A stretch of 64,000 nt of DNA, from positions 2,662,189-2,726,188 of the forward strand of contig CAJQUN010000059.1 of NCBI GenBank assembly GCA_907163345.1, written 5' to 3'. Below the pieces are notes generated by a model that was not told the origin of the DNA, did no database searches, and worked only from the letters and a program-made list of their open reading frames with translations. The translations under genes were made by a program, and so were the position numbers. Shown piece after piece: positions 1 to 11,973 of this stretch (positions within the stretch are counted from its first letter, which is position 1; every line of letters begins with the position of its first letter). The DNA comes from Haberlea rhodopensis. Lineage: Eukaryota; Streptophyta; Magnoliopsida; Lamiales; Gesneriaceae.

Positions 1-1180
1 GGGTTTTTTGTCTCCTGTCTCTCTTTCTCTATCCGATTGTGGAAACTTATGACTGAGATTTCATACAAACACAACACGGGAACAAAGAAATTGGTTAGTT
101 TGGGTATGTTCTATTATAGTTCTTAGTATTTGCCAAAAAAATGAATTGTAAAAAATGACACATAAATCTCAGAATCTATTAGATTATTTAGTTTGTTTTA
201 TATATTATGTACTTATTTTAAAATTTAAAAAATTGAAGGTATTTTTTTAAGAATATAATGTACTAAAATATACTTACTTTTAGGACTAATGGAATGCTAT
301 ACATCCTAAAAACGAAGAGAGATTTTCTAAAATGACCTCCTATGACTTATTATAATGAATTTTGGTAATAACTTAAGTTATTTTTAAAAATAGCCTTTCC
401 AAATATATCCTTTAAGTTAACTTTTTTTAAAAGTAGCCTTTAAATACCATTAATTCACTTGGTAACTTGTGTCGAAGCTTTTGATTATCACAAACATTGA
501 TTAACTTGATTTTATTTTTTTTGGTCGCAAATCATCGATTTTCGTGGACGAATTATGTAAAGCTCGCAACTTTCTGAATGAGTTGTATAAAGTAAAAAAT
601 AACATCAATTTCATTAAGCAAACTAAAAAAAAATATCATGATGAAATCAAACATATAATAAGTTTTTTTGCATTTTTAAAATAAACTGATGCGATAAGAG
701 CAGTAACTTCATGTCACGGATGGAGGAAATGTTTTGAACAGTTTCTGAACTTTTGATTCCTACAATTTTTGATAGTGAAGTTTTGGTTCTTTAGTGAAAG
801 TAACATTAATTGTGATGATCTTGGGTTGAGTTATAGATTGTATATTTATTTATAAATTTTGTGGTGCAATCTATAAGTTTGTTATGTAAAGAGTTTTTCA
901 ATTATCTAAGAATGCACTAGATTTCTCATTGGTAAAGAGTCAAATATTTTGGGTTTTGTAGATATTTATTTGTTGAAAGTGAAGTGAATATAAATGATAT
1001 TTTAAAATATTCAAATAATATAAAGTATTTGTATGATATTGAGTAAAAAATTATTATTTTTAAAAATAGTATACTAAGATAGCCTAGAATAAGTACGTGG
1101 AAGCGGGTCAAAGATATGTTTTTTGGAAAGAACTATAAAATAATTCGAGTACATTTGCATTCCGGAGAAACGTAGGGAAG
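1..1180. other. AT-rich intergenic flank
   Basis: No gene is recognised here. The stretch is AT-rich with short poly-A and poly-T runs, and open frames are short and without family resemblance. It ends at the 10-bp target-site duplication of the MULE that follows. Confidence 0.6.
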
Positions 1181-1190
1181 TCAATGCACG

Positions 1191-1665
1191 GGGTTTTTTA
1201 ACAATTTGACCGAAAAACAAAAAAAGTTTAACAAAATAATTCAAATTTTTTTAAGTTTATTAAAGTGACCTAAGTCGCCATCTCAGATGGCGACAATCAC
1301 CAAATTCTATTAAATGTCGCCATCTCAGATGGCGACTATATAATTTTTTTTTTATAATGTTGTCGCCATCTTACATGGCGACAACCAACAAAAATTATGT
1401 TAATGTCGCCATCTGAGATGGCGACATTATAAAAACTTTTTTTTTTATTGATGTCGCCATCTGAGATGGCGACATCAATAAAAATGTTTTTTTATTGATG
1501 TCGCCATCTTAGATGGCGACATCAGTAACATTATAAAATAAGTTTTCCGTGTTGTCGGCAGAAAAAGACGTAAAAATATAATATTTATAACTTTGTCGCC
1601 ATCTGAGATAGCGACAATAAAAAAACTCATTTTTTATTTTATGTCGCCATTTGAGATGTCGACAT
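1191..1665 (+). repeat. Left terminal inverted repeat of MULE-1 with subterminal palindrome array
   Basis: After ~80 bp of plain TIR come about eight copies of a 21-bp palindrome. Its arms are GTCGCCATCT and AGATGGCGAC around one central base. The copies start near 1274, 1316, 1362, 1406, 1452, 1498, 1593 and 1642, so most are ~45 bp apart. Spacers are poly-A or poly-T rich. Each copy is a near-perfect hairpin. Repeated subterminal motifs of this kind in DNA transposons are usually transposase-binding sites; that role is inferred here. Confidence 0.85.
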
Positions 1666-1926
1666 TAATCAATTTTTTCCTCTATTTATACGAACAAAAT
1701 CAGCTCATTTCATATTTTCAGCTCATTTCATACATTTCATATCTTCAGCTCATTTCATAATTCGTAAGCTTTATTTTTACTTCCGAATTTTTAAGGAAAT
1801 TTTCATTATATCCTCCAGTTATTTGCTCCGATCAGCATATTGTAGGTACGTTTGTTATATAAATAATCATATTTAACAACATTATATATCATGTATTAAT
1901 TTATGAATTTTATCTTTATTTTTTAA

Positions 1927-4377
1927 GGTGTGTCAATTAAAGTTTTGTTGTATTGGGGAGGCCAAATATTACAAGATTCAGAATCTGTTAGATATGATCA
2001 TGGTCCGTCAAAAGGCATGACAATATCTCGCAATATTAATTATTTACAGTTATTGAGCGATGTATGATATTACTGGCATCGATCGTCACCAGTTCATTCT
2101 GAAAATATATTGTAAATATATATTCAGTGATTTTTCGGGGATGAAACAAACAATTTTTCCCGTTGACAGCGATTACAATCTAACATGGATATTGGATATT
2201 GAACAAAATCATAATTTTTTGGAGATGTATATACAAACAGAACCCTGTGCTTATGATTTTATTACAGAAATGTCAACAACTGGTAGTGGTCCATCTGTAG
2301 TAGTTACAGAAAGACCAACTACCTCTATGATTCAAGATGATGCTCCGATAGTTGCTGACAATATTGTTCCCGAGCCACTAGCAGACAGTTTTGTGGATTT
2401 TGGAGATGATATTCAGTCTGAACCGGAGGGGATTCCATTTGAGGTTGAGTCTGCTGACGATGAGGTTGATATTGTAGAAGTGCCAGTTACTGTAGCAGAC
2501 ACAACCACAACCACAACAAATGAACCTGACCTTTATCAAACAATTCCATTTTTCTCCATGACACATCCAGACGTATTTGGTGATTCGATCGACCTTCCAA
2601 CTGGTAAGTGGGGGAGTTATTACGATTATTCGAAAGGAGATATCCATCTGAATATGGTATTTAAAGATAAAGGTCATCTTCAGGCAGCTGTGAAGGATTA
2701 CTCCGTACGGATTGTAAAACGTGAGTATCTTGTTGTCAAAAGTACAAAAACTTTATGGAAAGTGGTGTGCAAACATAGTACACCAGATATGCCTTGCAGA
2801 TGGTTTCTACGCGCCTCATTGGGGAAAAAATGGAATGTTCAAAATAACAAAATATGGGGGTTCTCACACTTGTCTTTTGAGTGATTTATCGATCAATCAT
2901 GCAAATCTGGACAAAAATATGATTGCTAGTTTGCTAGTGGGAATCGTTCGACGAGATCCATCATATGAGGTAAAGTATGTTATTCAAACTGTTAAAGATA
3001 AGTATGGTTTTGAGATCTCATATGCAAAAGGCTGGTATAGTTTGAGACGTGCTGTTGAAAATGTGTATGGAACATGGGAGAGCTCTGTAAGAAAATTGCC
3101 TTATTACATGGGAGCTTTGCAAAAATGGAACTCAGGCACAGTCGTCGAATGGGATCACCTACCGAATGCTAGACCAACAGAGATGACTTTGAATTACGTG
3201 TTTTGGGCCTTCCAACCATGTGCAGATGGATTCCGACACTGTCGAAAAGTTATAAGTGTAGATGGAACACATCTGTATACAAAATATCAACATAAGATGT
3301 TGATTGCCGTGGCCATGGACGCTAACAATCAAGTCTTACCTTTGGCCTTTGCAATCGTTGACGAGGAAAGTTTTTTGTCGTGGAAATGATTTTTGGAGTT
3401 GATTAGCAAGCACATTGTTAAAGGATCTGATGGTGTGTGCTTGATATCTGCGAAGCATCCGGGCCTTATTGCAGCCGCTGAATGTGTTGCCGACTTCAAT
3501 TCCTCGCATGGAGTGCATCGATTTTGTTTAAGACATGTGTGCTCGAACTTTAATAGTCGGTTCAAAAATGTTCATTTGAAAGACTTATGCTGGAAGGCTG
3601 GTTCAGAAAATCAGCTCAGAAAGTTTGATTCTACAATGGAAGAAATAAAAAGTATCGAACCAAGAGCATTTGATTATTTGAATCGGATTGACAAGTCAAA
3701 ATGGACTCTTGCACATTATGGTGGATGGCGGTGTGGTATTCTTACGACAAATATGTCCGAGTGCATTAACGGAGTTATGAAGGGTGCTCGTCGCCTTCCA
3801 ATCACCGTCATTGTGCAATTAACTTTTGATCGTTGTGTGCTCTATTTTCTTGAACGACTGAAGAAAGCGGAACGAATGATCCAGAATAATCAAGATTGGC
3901 CGGATTATGTATTTGAAAAATATGCTCGTGCTGATCATAATTCCATTCACCATGATGTTCGGATGTTCGATCGAAGACAATTAACCGCTTCTGTAATCAC
4001 TAGAGAGCAAGCAGGATGTGGCGGCAATACACACGTGGTCAACCTCAATGCAAGGGAATGCTCTTGCGGAAAATGGAAACAATTTGGCATACCATGTTCA
4101 CATGCGATACAAGTGTGTCGACATTATGGTTTAAATGCGAAACAATTAGTCATCCTGTTATAATATGTCTGAGTACTGGAACACATATCAAGGGCAATTC
4201 AATCCACTGTGGGCAGAGCAGTATTGGGACACCCCGTGCTTCCAGTTATTCCACAACTCCACTCTGCGCAAGTCCAAACGGGTAGGTCGTGATCGCACTA
4301 CACGTATCCAAAATGAGATGGATTGGCCAGAAGCCCGAGCAAGACGACAAATGGCTTCAAGTTCTAGAAATCATTAA
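1927..4377 (+). pseudogene. MuDR-type MULE transposase, broken by frameshifts and a stop
   Basis: Three conserved parts appear in order. A MuDR DNA-binding region lies at ~2650-2830 (FKDKGHLQAAVKDYSVRIVK). A MULE transposase core lies at ~3250-3800 (VISVDGTHLYTKYQHKML, later TTNMSECINGVMKGARRLP). A SWIM zinc finger lies at ~4050-4130 (CSCGKWKQFGIPCSHAI). The coding frame changes near 2055, ~2845 and ~4140. A TGA at 3387-3389 replaces the tryptophan expected in SWKWFLELI; the second copy at 60.1 kb keeps that TGG. The second catalytic Asp region reads ISAKHPGL, where the family and the 60.1-kb copy have ISDRHP, so the acidic residue is lost. The C-terminal tail runs on to 4377. The protein cannot be active as read. 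Confidence 0.88.
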
Positions 4378-4572
4378 ATTTTTGGCGTGTAATTGTGTAA
4401 GGCCTCACCGCCATTTTTGCATACTTCATCTCCCTTAAGTTCAGACATTCAGAAAATTTTACGTTATTCAGAAATTATTGTACTTTACGGAATATTTTAT
4501 TTGTATGTTGACAAAGCAAACTTAATTTTATAACTTTAAGAATCGGTAACAATTTACAATATAGTGATGACT

Positions 4573-5116
4573 TCAACGACGATGACGATTAGCAAGTGTT
4601 CCTCCAGTACCACAAGGAGGAGGATTTCTCTGTCTTCTAACTCTTCGTGGTTCAACGACTTTCTCGCCCCTTTCCCTTGCCGCATGTGTGTTGGCAGGCT
4701 GCTGAAATGGCGTCAGTTGAGGGAATAGAACTAGAGAGACATCGAAAGATGAAGTCATAGACGCATATGTTGCAAACCCAATATTTACATTTGTATCCAG
4801 GCTGCTGGACTGGGCTTCAGTGGACATGGGGGGATATGGCGTGAAGGGAGATATATCAATATCATATGCAGGCACATGAATATAATAGTCTGTACGCATA
4901 TCTGGCTCTGTCCACGTAGATGGACCTGCAATATCTGTCTGCATATACGGCTCTGCCCATGTAGATGGACCTGCAACATTTGCCGGCATATGTGTATCAA
5001 CAGACTGGATTTCATTGTATGCCGGGAAGTTTCTGTCTCGTCGTTGACGAGCCACTCGCACCACATTCTTGAACACACTTCTGTGTTGCCTCATCGACTC
5101 TGTCGTCATAGGCAAG
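4573..5116 (-). pseudogene. C-terminal tail of gene captured by MULE-1, probably plant-mobile-domain protein
   Basis: An open minus-strand frame of ~175 codons runs from the LTR insertion point at 5116 to a stop at 4573. It begins TTESMRQHRSVFKNVVRVAR, is rich in Pro, Ser and Thr, and ends in a basic tail (RRVRRQRNPPPCGTGG). A degenerate internal repeat, GPSTWAEPYMQTDI and GPSTWTEPDMRTDY, is visible. The listed 193-aa frame starts inside the LTR, so its first residues do not belong to the gene. Before that insertion it would have joined the minus-strand fragment at 11184-11450. Placing it in the plant-mobile-domain (MAIN-like) group rests mainly on that N-terminal fragment; the tail alone is weak evidence. 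Confidence 0.45.
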
Positions 5117-6626
5117 TGATGCGTGTGAAACGTACCGCAAGTGTACGGTGTCAAGTTTTAGTATAGGAATTTGAAAGTACGGATGTCGAACCCACATGGA
5201 TTGAAAATTAAGATTTACCAAGTACTGTAATTAGAATAGTCTCGACTTTATTTAGACAATCGATAGCATAATTATCATATTAATCTACTAAAATAAAGTA
5301 ATAATTTAACAAGATGAAAATTTAAGTGGAGAAAATCAATGAGAACGGATTCTAGAGGTTCGACTTCACTCAACTATCCACTATATCGTGTTGTTCTAAT
5401 TTATTAACCACGAATCCTATGTTATCTATTACCTCTCCCGAGTGTTAAATAGAAATAATCATTCAACAATCATCTTGATGTGCCCACCTAAGATAAATTA
5501 TTAAACAATTCAATAGCGCTAGATTCGTTCTATGGCTTCGTTGGAGTTATATGTCTCCCGACTATATAAACTTCCAACGATGTAAATTCCTACGGTCCTA
5601 TTCAAAACCCCCTCTCCCGAGTGATAGATTCTAAATAAATATGACGAATCAACTAGTGATCAATTAATTGAAACGCATTCAAATCAGGAATCACAAATAA
5701 ACCAAACGAAAAAACCAAAATGTATTCAATCAATAATCAACGGCATAGTTTCAAGTCAATATCCGTCTAACTCTAGAATAATAAATTAGTTCATGAATAC
5801 ATTAAATAAACACATAGACATGTTCTTAATCATCATAAACATAAAGGAAGAGATAATCAAACGAATTGGATGATGGCCCTCCGTCCCCGGTAGTCGTCGT
5901 CTTCTTCTCCGTCGTCAAAATCTACATCCTTCGGTGTAAGCGCGCCGTCTCGAATTGATCTCCTCCCCTTCTTGGTTCACACTCGGCTACTGCTTTGGAT
6001 CTACCTGAATGTTCTGAATTTTATTTAGGTAAATACGTAAACCCCTCGCTGCTGCTCTCCTTCGTGCGTGCGTCCTCCTTTATTTCTGAATTTCAATCCC
6101 CTCTTTATACACGTGAAGTCCCCTATTTACGTCCCTCAAAGTTACGTATCTCCCTAAAATCTCCTTCTAAATCTGACGTGAAAGTCTTTTTTTCATCGCC
6201 TCCTTTCCTTTTTTTACATGCCATAATCTTTTAATTACGTCAAATCTGCTCTCATCCCAAATCTTTTTGTTTCCTTCCCTTAAGTCAATTCTTCACCAAA
6301 TCTCACGTGTATCCCTTTTTAAATCTTATCACCAAATCTCCTCTTCCCTTATTTCAATTCTTTCCTCCTTGTGTATATATATTATATTATAATATAATAT
6401 AATCTTGTCATTTGACATGTTCCGGTGCATGATTATTTCACCGTTGAGTCCCAATTTGAATTTCTGTCACATTTATGCATTTCTCATCTTTTAATAATAA
6501 AATGCTTAATTCCTTGGATTCCTACAAAATAACAAAAACAACCACAAAAGACATAATTCTGCTCGAATACCAAAATAAAAGTATAAGAAAATAGAATAAA
6601 ATATAAGTGCAATTATGCACTTATCA
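5117..6626 (-). repeat. 3' LTR of the TR-GAG element
   Basis: This 1510-bp repeat differs from the 9623-11147 copy by about ten substitutions plus small indels, including a TATAA-repeat length change near 6385 and one missing ATC. A minus-strand TATA motif (TATAAAGAGG) lies near 6101-6111. Low divergence points to a fairly recent insertion. Confidence 0.9.
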
Positions 6627-8553
6627 AATCCCCCAAACTTAAACTTTGCTAGTCCCGAGCAAAATAGAAATGAAAAAAGACTAAGAAATAAAAGAAATAA
6701 AGAACACACACTACTAACGCAAGTCATGAAATGTTATAATTGCAAATTGGCCTCGAAGATCAATTTTCTAAAAATTTTAAGTCCAGTATGCATATCAGTC
6801 TACTCAAGAGTTCTCAAGTGTGTGTGTCACCACTTCCATTTAACCATTAACTCGACGCAATCTTCACTCACACAAATCAATAGGACTTTGCAAGGTATTT
6901 GTTCATTTGCATTGTTCATAAAAAGGAGTTTAACTTTGACAAACAGTGAACAATGCATAAAATCAAGTAATGAGACGTGTGTGTGGATGTCAAATGCATA
7001 TTCATTACAAGTGTGTCTCGAGAGTCCATAGGCTTACAATTCGTAACCTTCTCCACTAGTATATTAGACAAATGTGGCTCGGTCAATAGGTCTTAATAGG
7101 CTTGTAATGTAAGGCCTTGGCTCATGGCTACAATAAAAAGATAGGAATTTCAAAACAAGAGAGTAAGTTATATATAACCATGTTGCACACTCTCATCTCA
7201 ACTTCTATTCCTTCTATTGATGATTCATCATTTTTTTTTCTTTTCAATTCATTTTGGATTCACCCTTCTTTTCTCATCCGCCTCACCATTCACCTCATTA
7301 TTTTCTCATTCTTTCCATCACTATTTTCTTCACCTCTTCAACATATTTCTATGCATTCATTCCCTCTTTTTTTTTTTCATTGTTACCCCCTTCGAATTTT
7401 CAACCATGATCAATGGAGATATTTGAAATTTTAAAGTGCAATAGAGGCTTACTCACTTGAGGGTAGGAAATAGTGTATAAGCTTTAGCAAGGTGGTCGAT
7501 GTGGGATTTTGAAATGATGCCGAATGGAGGTTATTATGTGCCTAAGCACATGCCATTCGATTTTCAATAAGCTCAAAAGGGTAACTACAGATTGAAATGA
7601 TGTATTTTGGTGGTTTCAAAGGCTCAAACGAATCAAAAAAAAATGCCTACATCATTCCTAAGACACATGACATCCGTATTTCGCCTCAAAGGGTACTAAA
7701 GCAAGTTCTAGACTACTCTCAATTCACAAATAACTTATATGATTTGACCAATATGCTCAAATGGTATCTCAAAACCAAGGTGATATAAGAAACAAATTTG
7801 AATGAGATTATAAAATATATTGCAACAATTCAATCCTCATTCTTTTACATTTAAGCTCAAAGGGCTACTATGGTAAATTTATATCAATGAATAAAGGCCC
7901 AAAAATATTATCAAGAATCACCTATATCATATTTGTGTTCATTCAAATCATCATTGATTAATCAAATGGTCATGGTCTCTAGTGCATGAATGTGAGAAAC
8001 TCAAGAGCAAAGTGAACAAAAATTTTAAAATTTTCACAAATAATCTCAATTCTTCATCATCGGCCTTCACAATTACTTCAAATCACGACTTATGACACAA
8101 AAAGAAAAAAGAAAAAGACTAAAAAAAACACAAAACACAACACACATAAGAATCCAGGAAACAAAACATCTTCAATGTTTAAACACCCCCCAAACTTAAA
8201 AGCGTGCATTGTCCTCAATGTACCATACAACGTATAAAATAAGGGACAACACACCTACCTGAGACGACGATCGTCAGTAATCGTCGCCCATCTCATGCTC
8301 ATGGGTATGGTGAGAAGATGATGATAGGGACCTCCGCATCAGTATAGACCCTGCAATGGGAAAAATAATGATCAATCGGCTATGAATAAGACATGCTACT
8401 AAAATGCAATACTAAAATTAAAACTGAAATAAAATAAAAAGGATACAAGGCTTGGGTTGCCTCCCAAGAAGCGCTTTGTTTAAAGTCGTCAGCCAGACTA
8501 TGCGAAACAACCATCAAATAGCGGCTTCCGCCCATAGTAAGTATCATATGACA
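6627..8553. other. Non-coding interior of the TR-GAG element
   Basis: Between the 3' LTR and the gag-like ORF there is about 1.9 kb without a convincing gene. It starts with the polypurine tract on the minus strand at 6627-6645. Pyrimidine-rich blocks (7215-7380) and repeated AGGGTACTA or AAGGGCTACT motifs give no protein similarity that I recognise. Confidence 0.6.
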
Positions 8554-9498
8554 CTACATGTGGGTCTTGGTTGTGTATGCCCTCAAGCTTGGCAAGATAG
8601 TGGTAGTTAACGCTCGTCGCTCCAACAACTCCTTCGAAAATTGATAAGCATGGGAGAAAGATTCTAAACGTGGCTTCATCTCGTGGAGATCATAATATGG
8701 TGAAGTTTGCATCGATGGGAAGAACGGATCCACATATGGCATATAGGACATCACCATCGATGAGTGCTCCTCACTATTTTCAAAAATATGATCATCTTCC
8801 AACGTCACGCTAGGCTCATCTTGACACGGGAATTCATCAGATAACTCTTCCACAGTAGGCTCAACCACTTGAAAATGCTCATATTCCATTGAATCTTCCG
8901 CATGAGAAGGATCACTCTCCCAAACTTGGTTGGTTGAATGATCATCATCATGTGACCACACCTGGTTTGTCACCCCTTGATTAGTATATCTCATCTCAAC
9001 CTCTTTGCATCTCGCTAAAAATGTCTCTATCTGCTGCTCAATGCTACTTCTGGTGTGATTTTCGATCTTTGGTTCAGATGATGGCCAGAATTTGCGCAAA
9101 ATATCCTCCAACTTAGAGACTTTATCAGAACTATACTCATCCTCTGCTTGATGCTTGAATGATTGGTGTGTAAAATGAGGGTAATGATGCTCTGGTGGAT
9201 ATTTGTGACTCCAACCCAGCAGTGAAGGATCATAATGCCACTGATAGTCGAAATTCGCCATATGGTTAAACAGGTGCACCCTGTCATCATCTCTACAATA
9301 TATGGGACTACCAGTTGCCAAAGCTCCATTAAATACCCATTCTTGTGTGTCTGCATCCAATCCACTGTAGAAAGATTGAAGAGGAGCGTAGTTTGAAAAG
9401 TCGTGGTTGAATCTGTCCCAAGCTGCATAGAACGGTTCATACGGTTGTTGGGCAAAGCTTGTGGAAACTTGCTGATGAAACATCTCCAAGTACCTCAC
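8554..9498 (-). CDS. Gag-like protein of the TR-GAG element, 314 aa
   Basis: This is an uninterrupted frame on the element's sense strand, starting ~125 bp inside the primer-binding site. The first ~80 residues resemble the gypsy gag core: YEPFYAAWDRFNHDF, then LQSFYSGLDADTQEWV, a GA-rich turn, and MANFDYQW, like the W-F, FY-GL and YQW landmarks of Athila-type gag. The rest is acidic, with repeats such as NQVWSHDDDHSTNQVWESD, and has no CCHC zinc knuckle. A gag that packages the RNA while enzymes come from a related element is the expected role. The frame is free of stops, which suggests recent selection or recent origin. Similarity was judged by eye. Confidence 0.65.
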   Translation of the reverse strand: MRYLEMFHQQVSTSFAQQPYEPFYAAWDRFNHDFSNYAPLQSFYSGLDADTQEWVFNGALATGSPIYCRDDDRVHLFNHMANFDYQWHYDPSLLGWSHKYPPEHHYPHFTHQSFKHQAEDEYSSDKVSKLEDILRKFWPSSEPKIENHTRSSIEQQIETFLARCKEVEMRYTNQGVTNQVWSHDDDHSTNQVWESDPSHAEDSMEYEHFQVVEPTVEELSDEFPCQDEPSVTLEDDHIFENSEEHSSMVMSYMPYVDPFFPSMQTSPYYDLHEMKPRLESFSHAYQFSKELLERRALTTTILPSLRAYTTKTHM

Positions 9499-9599
9499 AA
9501 GAAAAACATCAAAAAAATAAAATTAAAACAAAAAAAAAAAATTCTAAATTAAAATCAAGACTACTTGGTAACAGTATCAGTAAACAAAATTAAATCAAT

Positions 9600-9617
9600 C
9601 CCCGACAACGGCGCCAA
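9600..9617 (-). other. Primer-binding site of the TR-GAG element
   Basis: CCCCGACAACGGCGCCA lies six bases from the right LTR. Its complement TGGCGCCGTTGTCGGGG is the usual tRNA-complementary primer site of many plant Ty3/gypsy elements. It fixes the element's direction as minus. Confidence 0.85.
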
Positions 9618-9622
9618 AAACT

Positions 9623-11147
9623 TGATGCGTGTGAAACGTACCGCAAGTGTACAGTGTCAAGTTTTAGTATAGGAATTTGAAAGTACGGATGTCGAACCCA
9701 CAGGGATTGAAAATTAAGATTTACCAAGTACTGTAATTAGAATAGTCTCGACTTTATTTAGACAATCGATAGCATAATTATTATATTAATCTACTAAAAT
9801 AAAGTAATAATTTAACAAGATGAAAATTTAAGTGGAGAAAATCAATGAGAACGGATTCTAGAGGTTCGACTTCACTCAACTATCCACTATATCGTGTTCT
9901 TCTAATTTATTAACCACGAATCCTATGTTATCTATTACCTCTCCCGAGTGTTAAATAGAAATAATCATTCAACAATCATCTTGATGTGCCCACCTAAGAT
10001 AAATTATTAAACAATTTCAATAGCGCTAGATTCGTTCTATGGCTTCGTTGGAGTTATATGTCTCCCGACTATATAAACTTCCAACGATGTAAATTCCTAC
10101 GGTCCTATTCAAAACCCCCTCTCCCGAGTGATAGATTCTAAATAAATATGACGAATCAACTAGTGATCAATTAATTGAAACGCATTCAAATCAGGAATCA
10201 CAAATAAACCAAACGAAAAAACCAAAATGTATTCAATCAATAATCAACGACATAGTTTCAAGTCAATATCCGTCTAACTCTAGAATAATAAATTAGTTCA
10301 TGAATACATTAAATAAACACATAGACATGTTCTTAATCATCATAAACATAAAGGAAGAGATAATCAAACGAATTGGATGATGGCCCTCCGTCCCCGGTAG
10401 TCGTCGTCTTCTTCTCCGTCGTCAAAATCTACATCCTTCGGTGTAAGCGCGCCGTCTCGAATTGATCTCCTCCCCTTCTTGGTTCACACTCGGCTACTGC
10501 TTTGGATCTACCTGAATGTTCTGAATTTTATTTACGTAAATACGTAAACCCCTCGCTGCTGCTCTCCTTCGTGCGTGCGTCCTCCTTTATTTCTGAATTT
10601 CAATCCCCTCTTTATACACGTGAAGTCCCCTATTTACGTCCCTCAAAGTTACGTATCTCCCTAAAATCTCCTTCTAAATCTGACGCGAAAGTCTTTTTTT
10701 CATCGCCTCCTTTCCTTTTTTTACATGCGATAATCTTTTAATTACGTCAAATCTGCTCTCATCCCAAATCTTTTTGTTTCCTTCCCTTAAGTCAATTCTT
10801 CACCAAATCTCATGTGTATCCCTTTTTAAATCTTATCACCAAATCTCCTCTTTCCCTTATTTCAATTCTTTCCTCCTTGTGTATATATATTATATTATAA
10901 TATAATATAATATAATATAATCTTGTCATTTGACATGTTCCGGTGCATGATTATTTCACCGTTGAGTCCCAATTTGAATTTCTGTCACATTTATGCATTT
11001 CTCATCATCTTTTAATAATAAAATGCTTAATTCCTTGGATTCCTACAAAATAACAAAAACAACCACAAAAGACATAATTCTGCTCGAATACCAAAATAAA
11101 AGTATAAGAAAAGAGAATAAAATATAAGTGCAATTATGCACTTATCA
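9623..11147 (-). repeat. 5' LTR of the TR-GAG element
   Basis: This 1525-bp repeat is nearly identical to 5117-6626. A TATAAAGAGG motif on the minus strand near 10609-10618 is a plausible transcription start signal. It ends with TTATCA at 11147, directly followed by the duplicated target GCAAG. Confidence 0.9.
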
Positions 11148-11152
11148 GCAAG

Positions 11153-11450
11153 CCATCAACCAGATGTCGGTCATAACTTGTAGTTAATTGCTCCATCTCT
11201 CAACTAAAGCCGTGATCAGATGCATGTCAAGCTCAATCTTACCACACCTATATATACCATAAAATCCTATCACGTGCAACAAATTAACAACACGTATATC
11301 TAGTGGATACAAATCCCAAAAATAGCTATAAGGGTTTCTCACACGCAGTATGCTATCCATATCACCTGCCCATACATCCTCGGATAGATGTGAAGACTGC
11401 AATGACAAAATATGCGTGTCTATCGGGCCTGGTTGCCTCATTTGATCCAT
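11153..11450 (-). pseudogene. N-terminal part of a plant-mobile-domain (MAIN-like) gene captured by MULE-1
   Basis: The minus-strand frame from 11450 reads MDQMRQPGPIDTHILSLQSS, then VRNPYSYFWDLYPLDIRVVNLL and FYGIYRCGKIELDMHLITALVERW. This matches the opening of plant-mobile-domain proteins (the aminotransferase-like or phosphatase-7-long-form-like family), where a hydrophobic stretch and LxxLITALVERW come just before the core domain. The core that should follow is missing: after VERW the frame stops at 11184, then comes the LTR element, and on its other side only a C-terminal tail. The captured gene is therefore internally deleted and not functional. Plant mobile domains are known both in host proteins and in MULE and gypsy elements. 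Confidence 0.7.
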
Positions 11451-11973
11451 CCTGAAATATAATACAAAAAATTATAAACATTAATATCAACATTACAAAC
11501 AATATCCGCCGACTACTTACGGCCGTCACACAACGACTGTCAACAACCGCCAACCCACGTAGCCGGAAGCCACCCAGTCTGCCCTTAGCCGCCGTCGGCC
11601 ATCCGGCTACCGCCGCCGGAGATACTTAAAAAAACGTGGGTTTGCACCCCACCCACCGAAACCAACATTTCAACATCAATATCTTCAAAATATTAACCCA
11701 CAACACATATACTCCCAATTTACATATCAAAATCATATTTAATCTAAAATCAAACAATAACAAAAATCAAACAAACGATTCTATATAAAATATCATGATT
11801 TATCTAAAATTAAAGCATAACAAAAATAAAAAAAACATACCTTAAATAATTTTGATACAAAATTATCAAAACGCTTTGTAGAGGAAATGAAATTTTTTGC
11901 AGACGAAATAAATTGTAAGCGGTGGCCGTGTATGTAAGAATGAAGGTAGGGTTTTTTTATTAAATGTACTGAT
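11451..11973. other. MULE-1 interior between captured gene and right TIR
   Basis: No gene is seen. A short GC-rich patch (11521-11640, with CCGCCGCCGG and CGGCCATCCGG) stands out from AT-rich surroundings. It may be the 5' leader of the captured minus-strand gene. Confidence 0.4.

Larger units (their letters stand above)
5117..11147 (-). mobile_element. Non-autonomous LTR retrotransposon with gag-like ORF only (TR-GAG type)
   Basis: Two long direct repeats (5117-6626 and 9623-11147) flank a 3.0-kb interior. The element is bounded by a 5-bp target-site duplication, GCAAG, at 5112-5116 and 11148-11152. Read on the minus strand the LTR starts TGATAAGTGC and ends CACACGCATCA. Next to the right LTR is a primer-binding site complementary to CCCCGACAACGGCGCCA, and next to the left LTR a purine tract (TTTGGGGGATT). 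The interior has one long frame, resembling gypsy gag, and no protease, reverse transcriptase or integrase. This matches the class called TR-GAG, which must borrow polymerase functions. It interrupts the gene captured by MULE-1, so it is younger than the MULE. Confidence 0.9.

Noticed and set aside
1270..1660. Palindrome array looked like CRISPR repeats
   Set aside because: Spacers are poly-A/T and recur at both ends of a MULE in inverted orientation; there are no cas genes.
8100..8300. Possible small gene near CCCCCCAAACTTAAAAGCG
   Set aside because: No open frame of note; this purine/pyrimidine-rich text is non-coding interior of the TR-GAG element.
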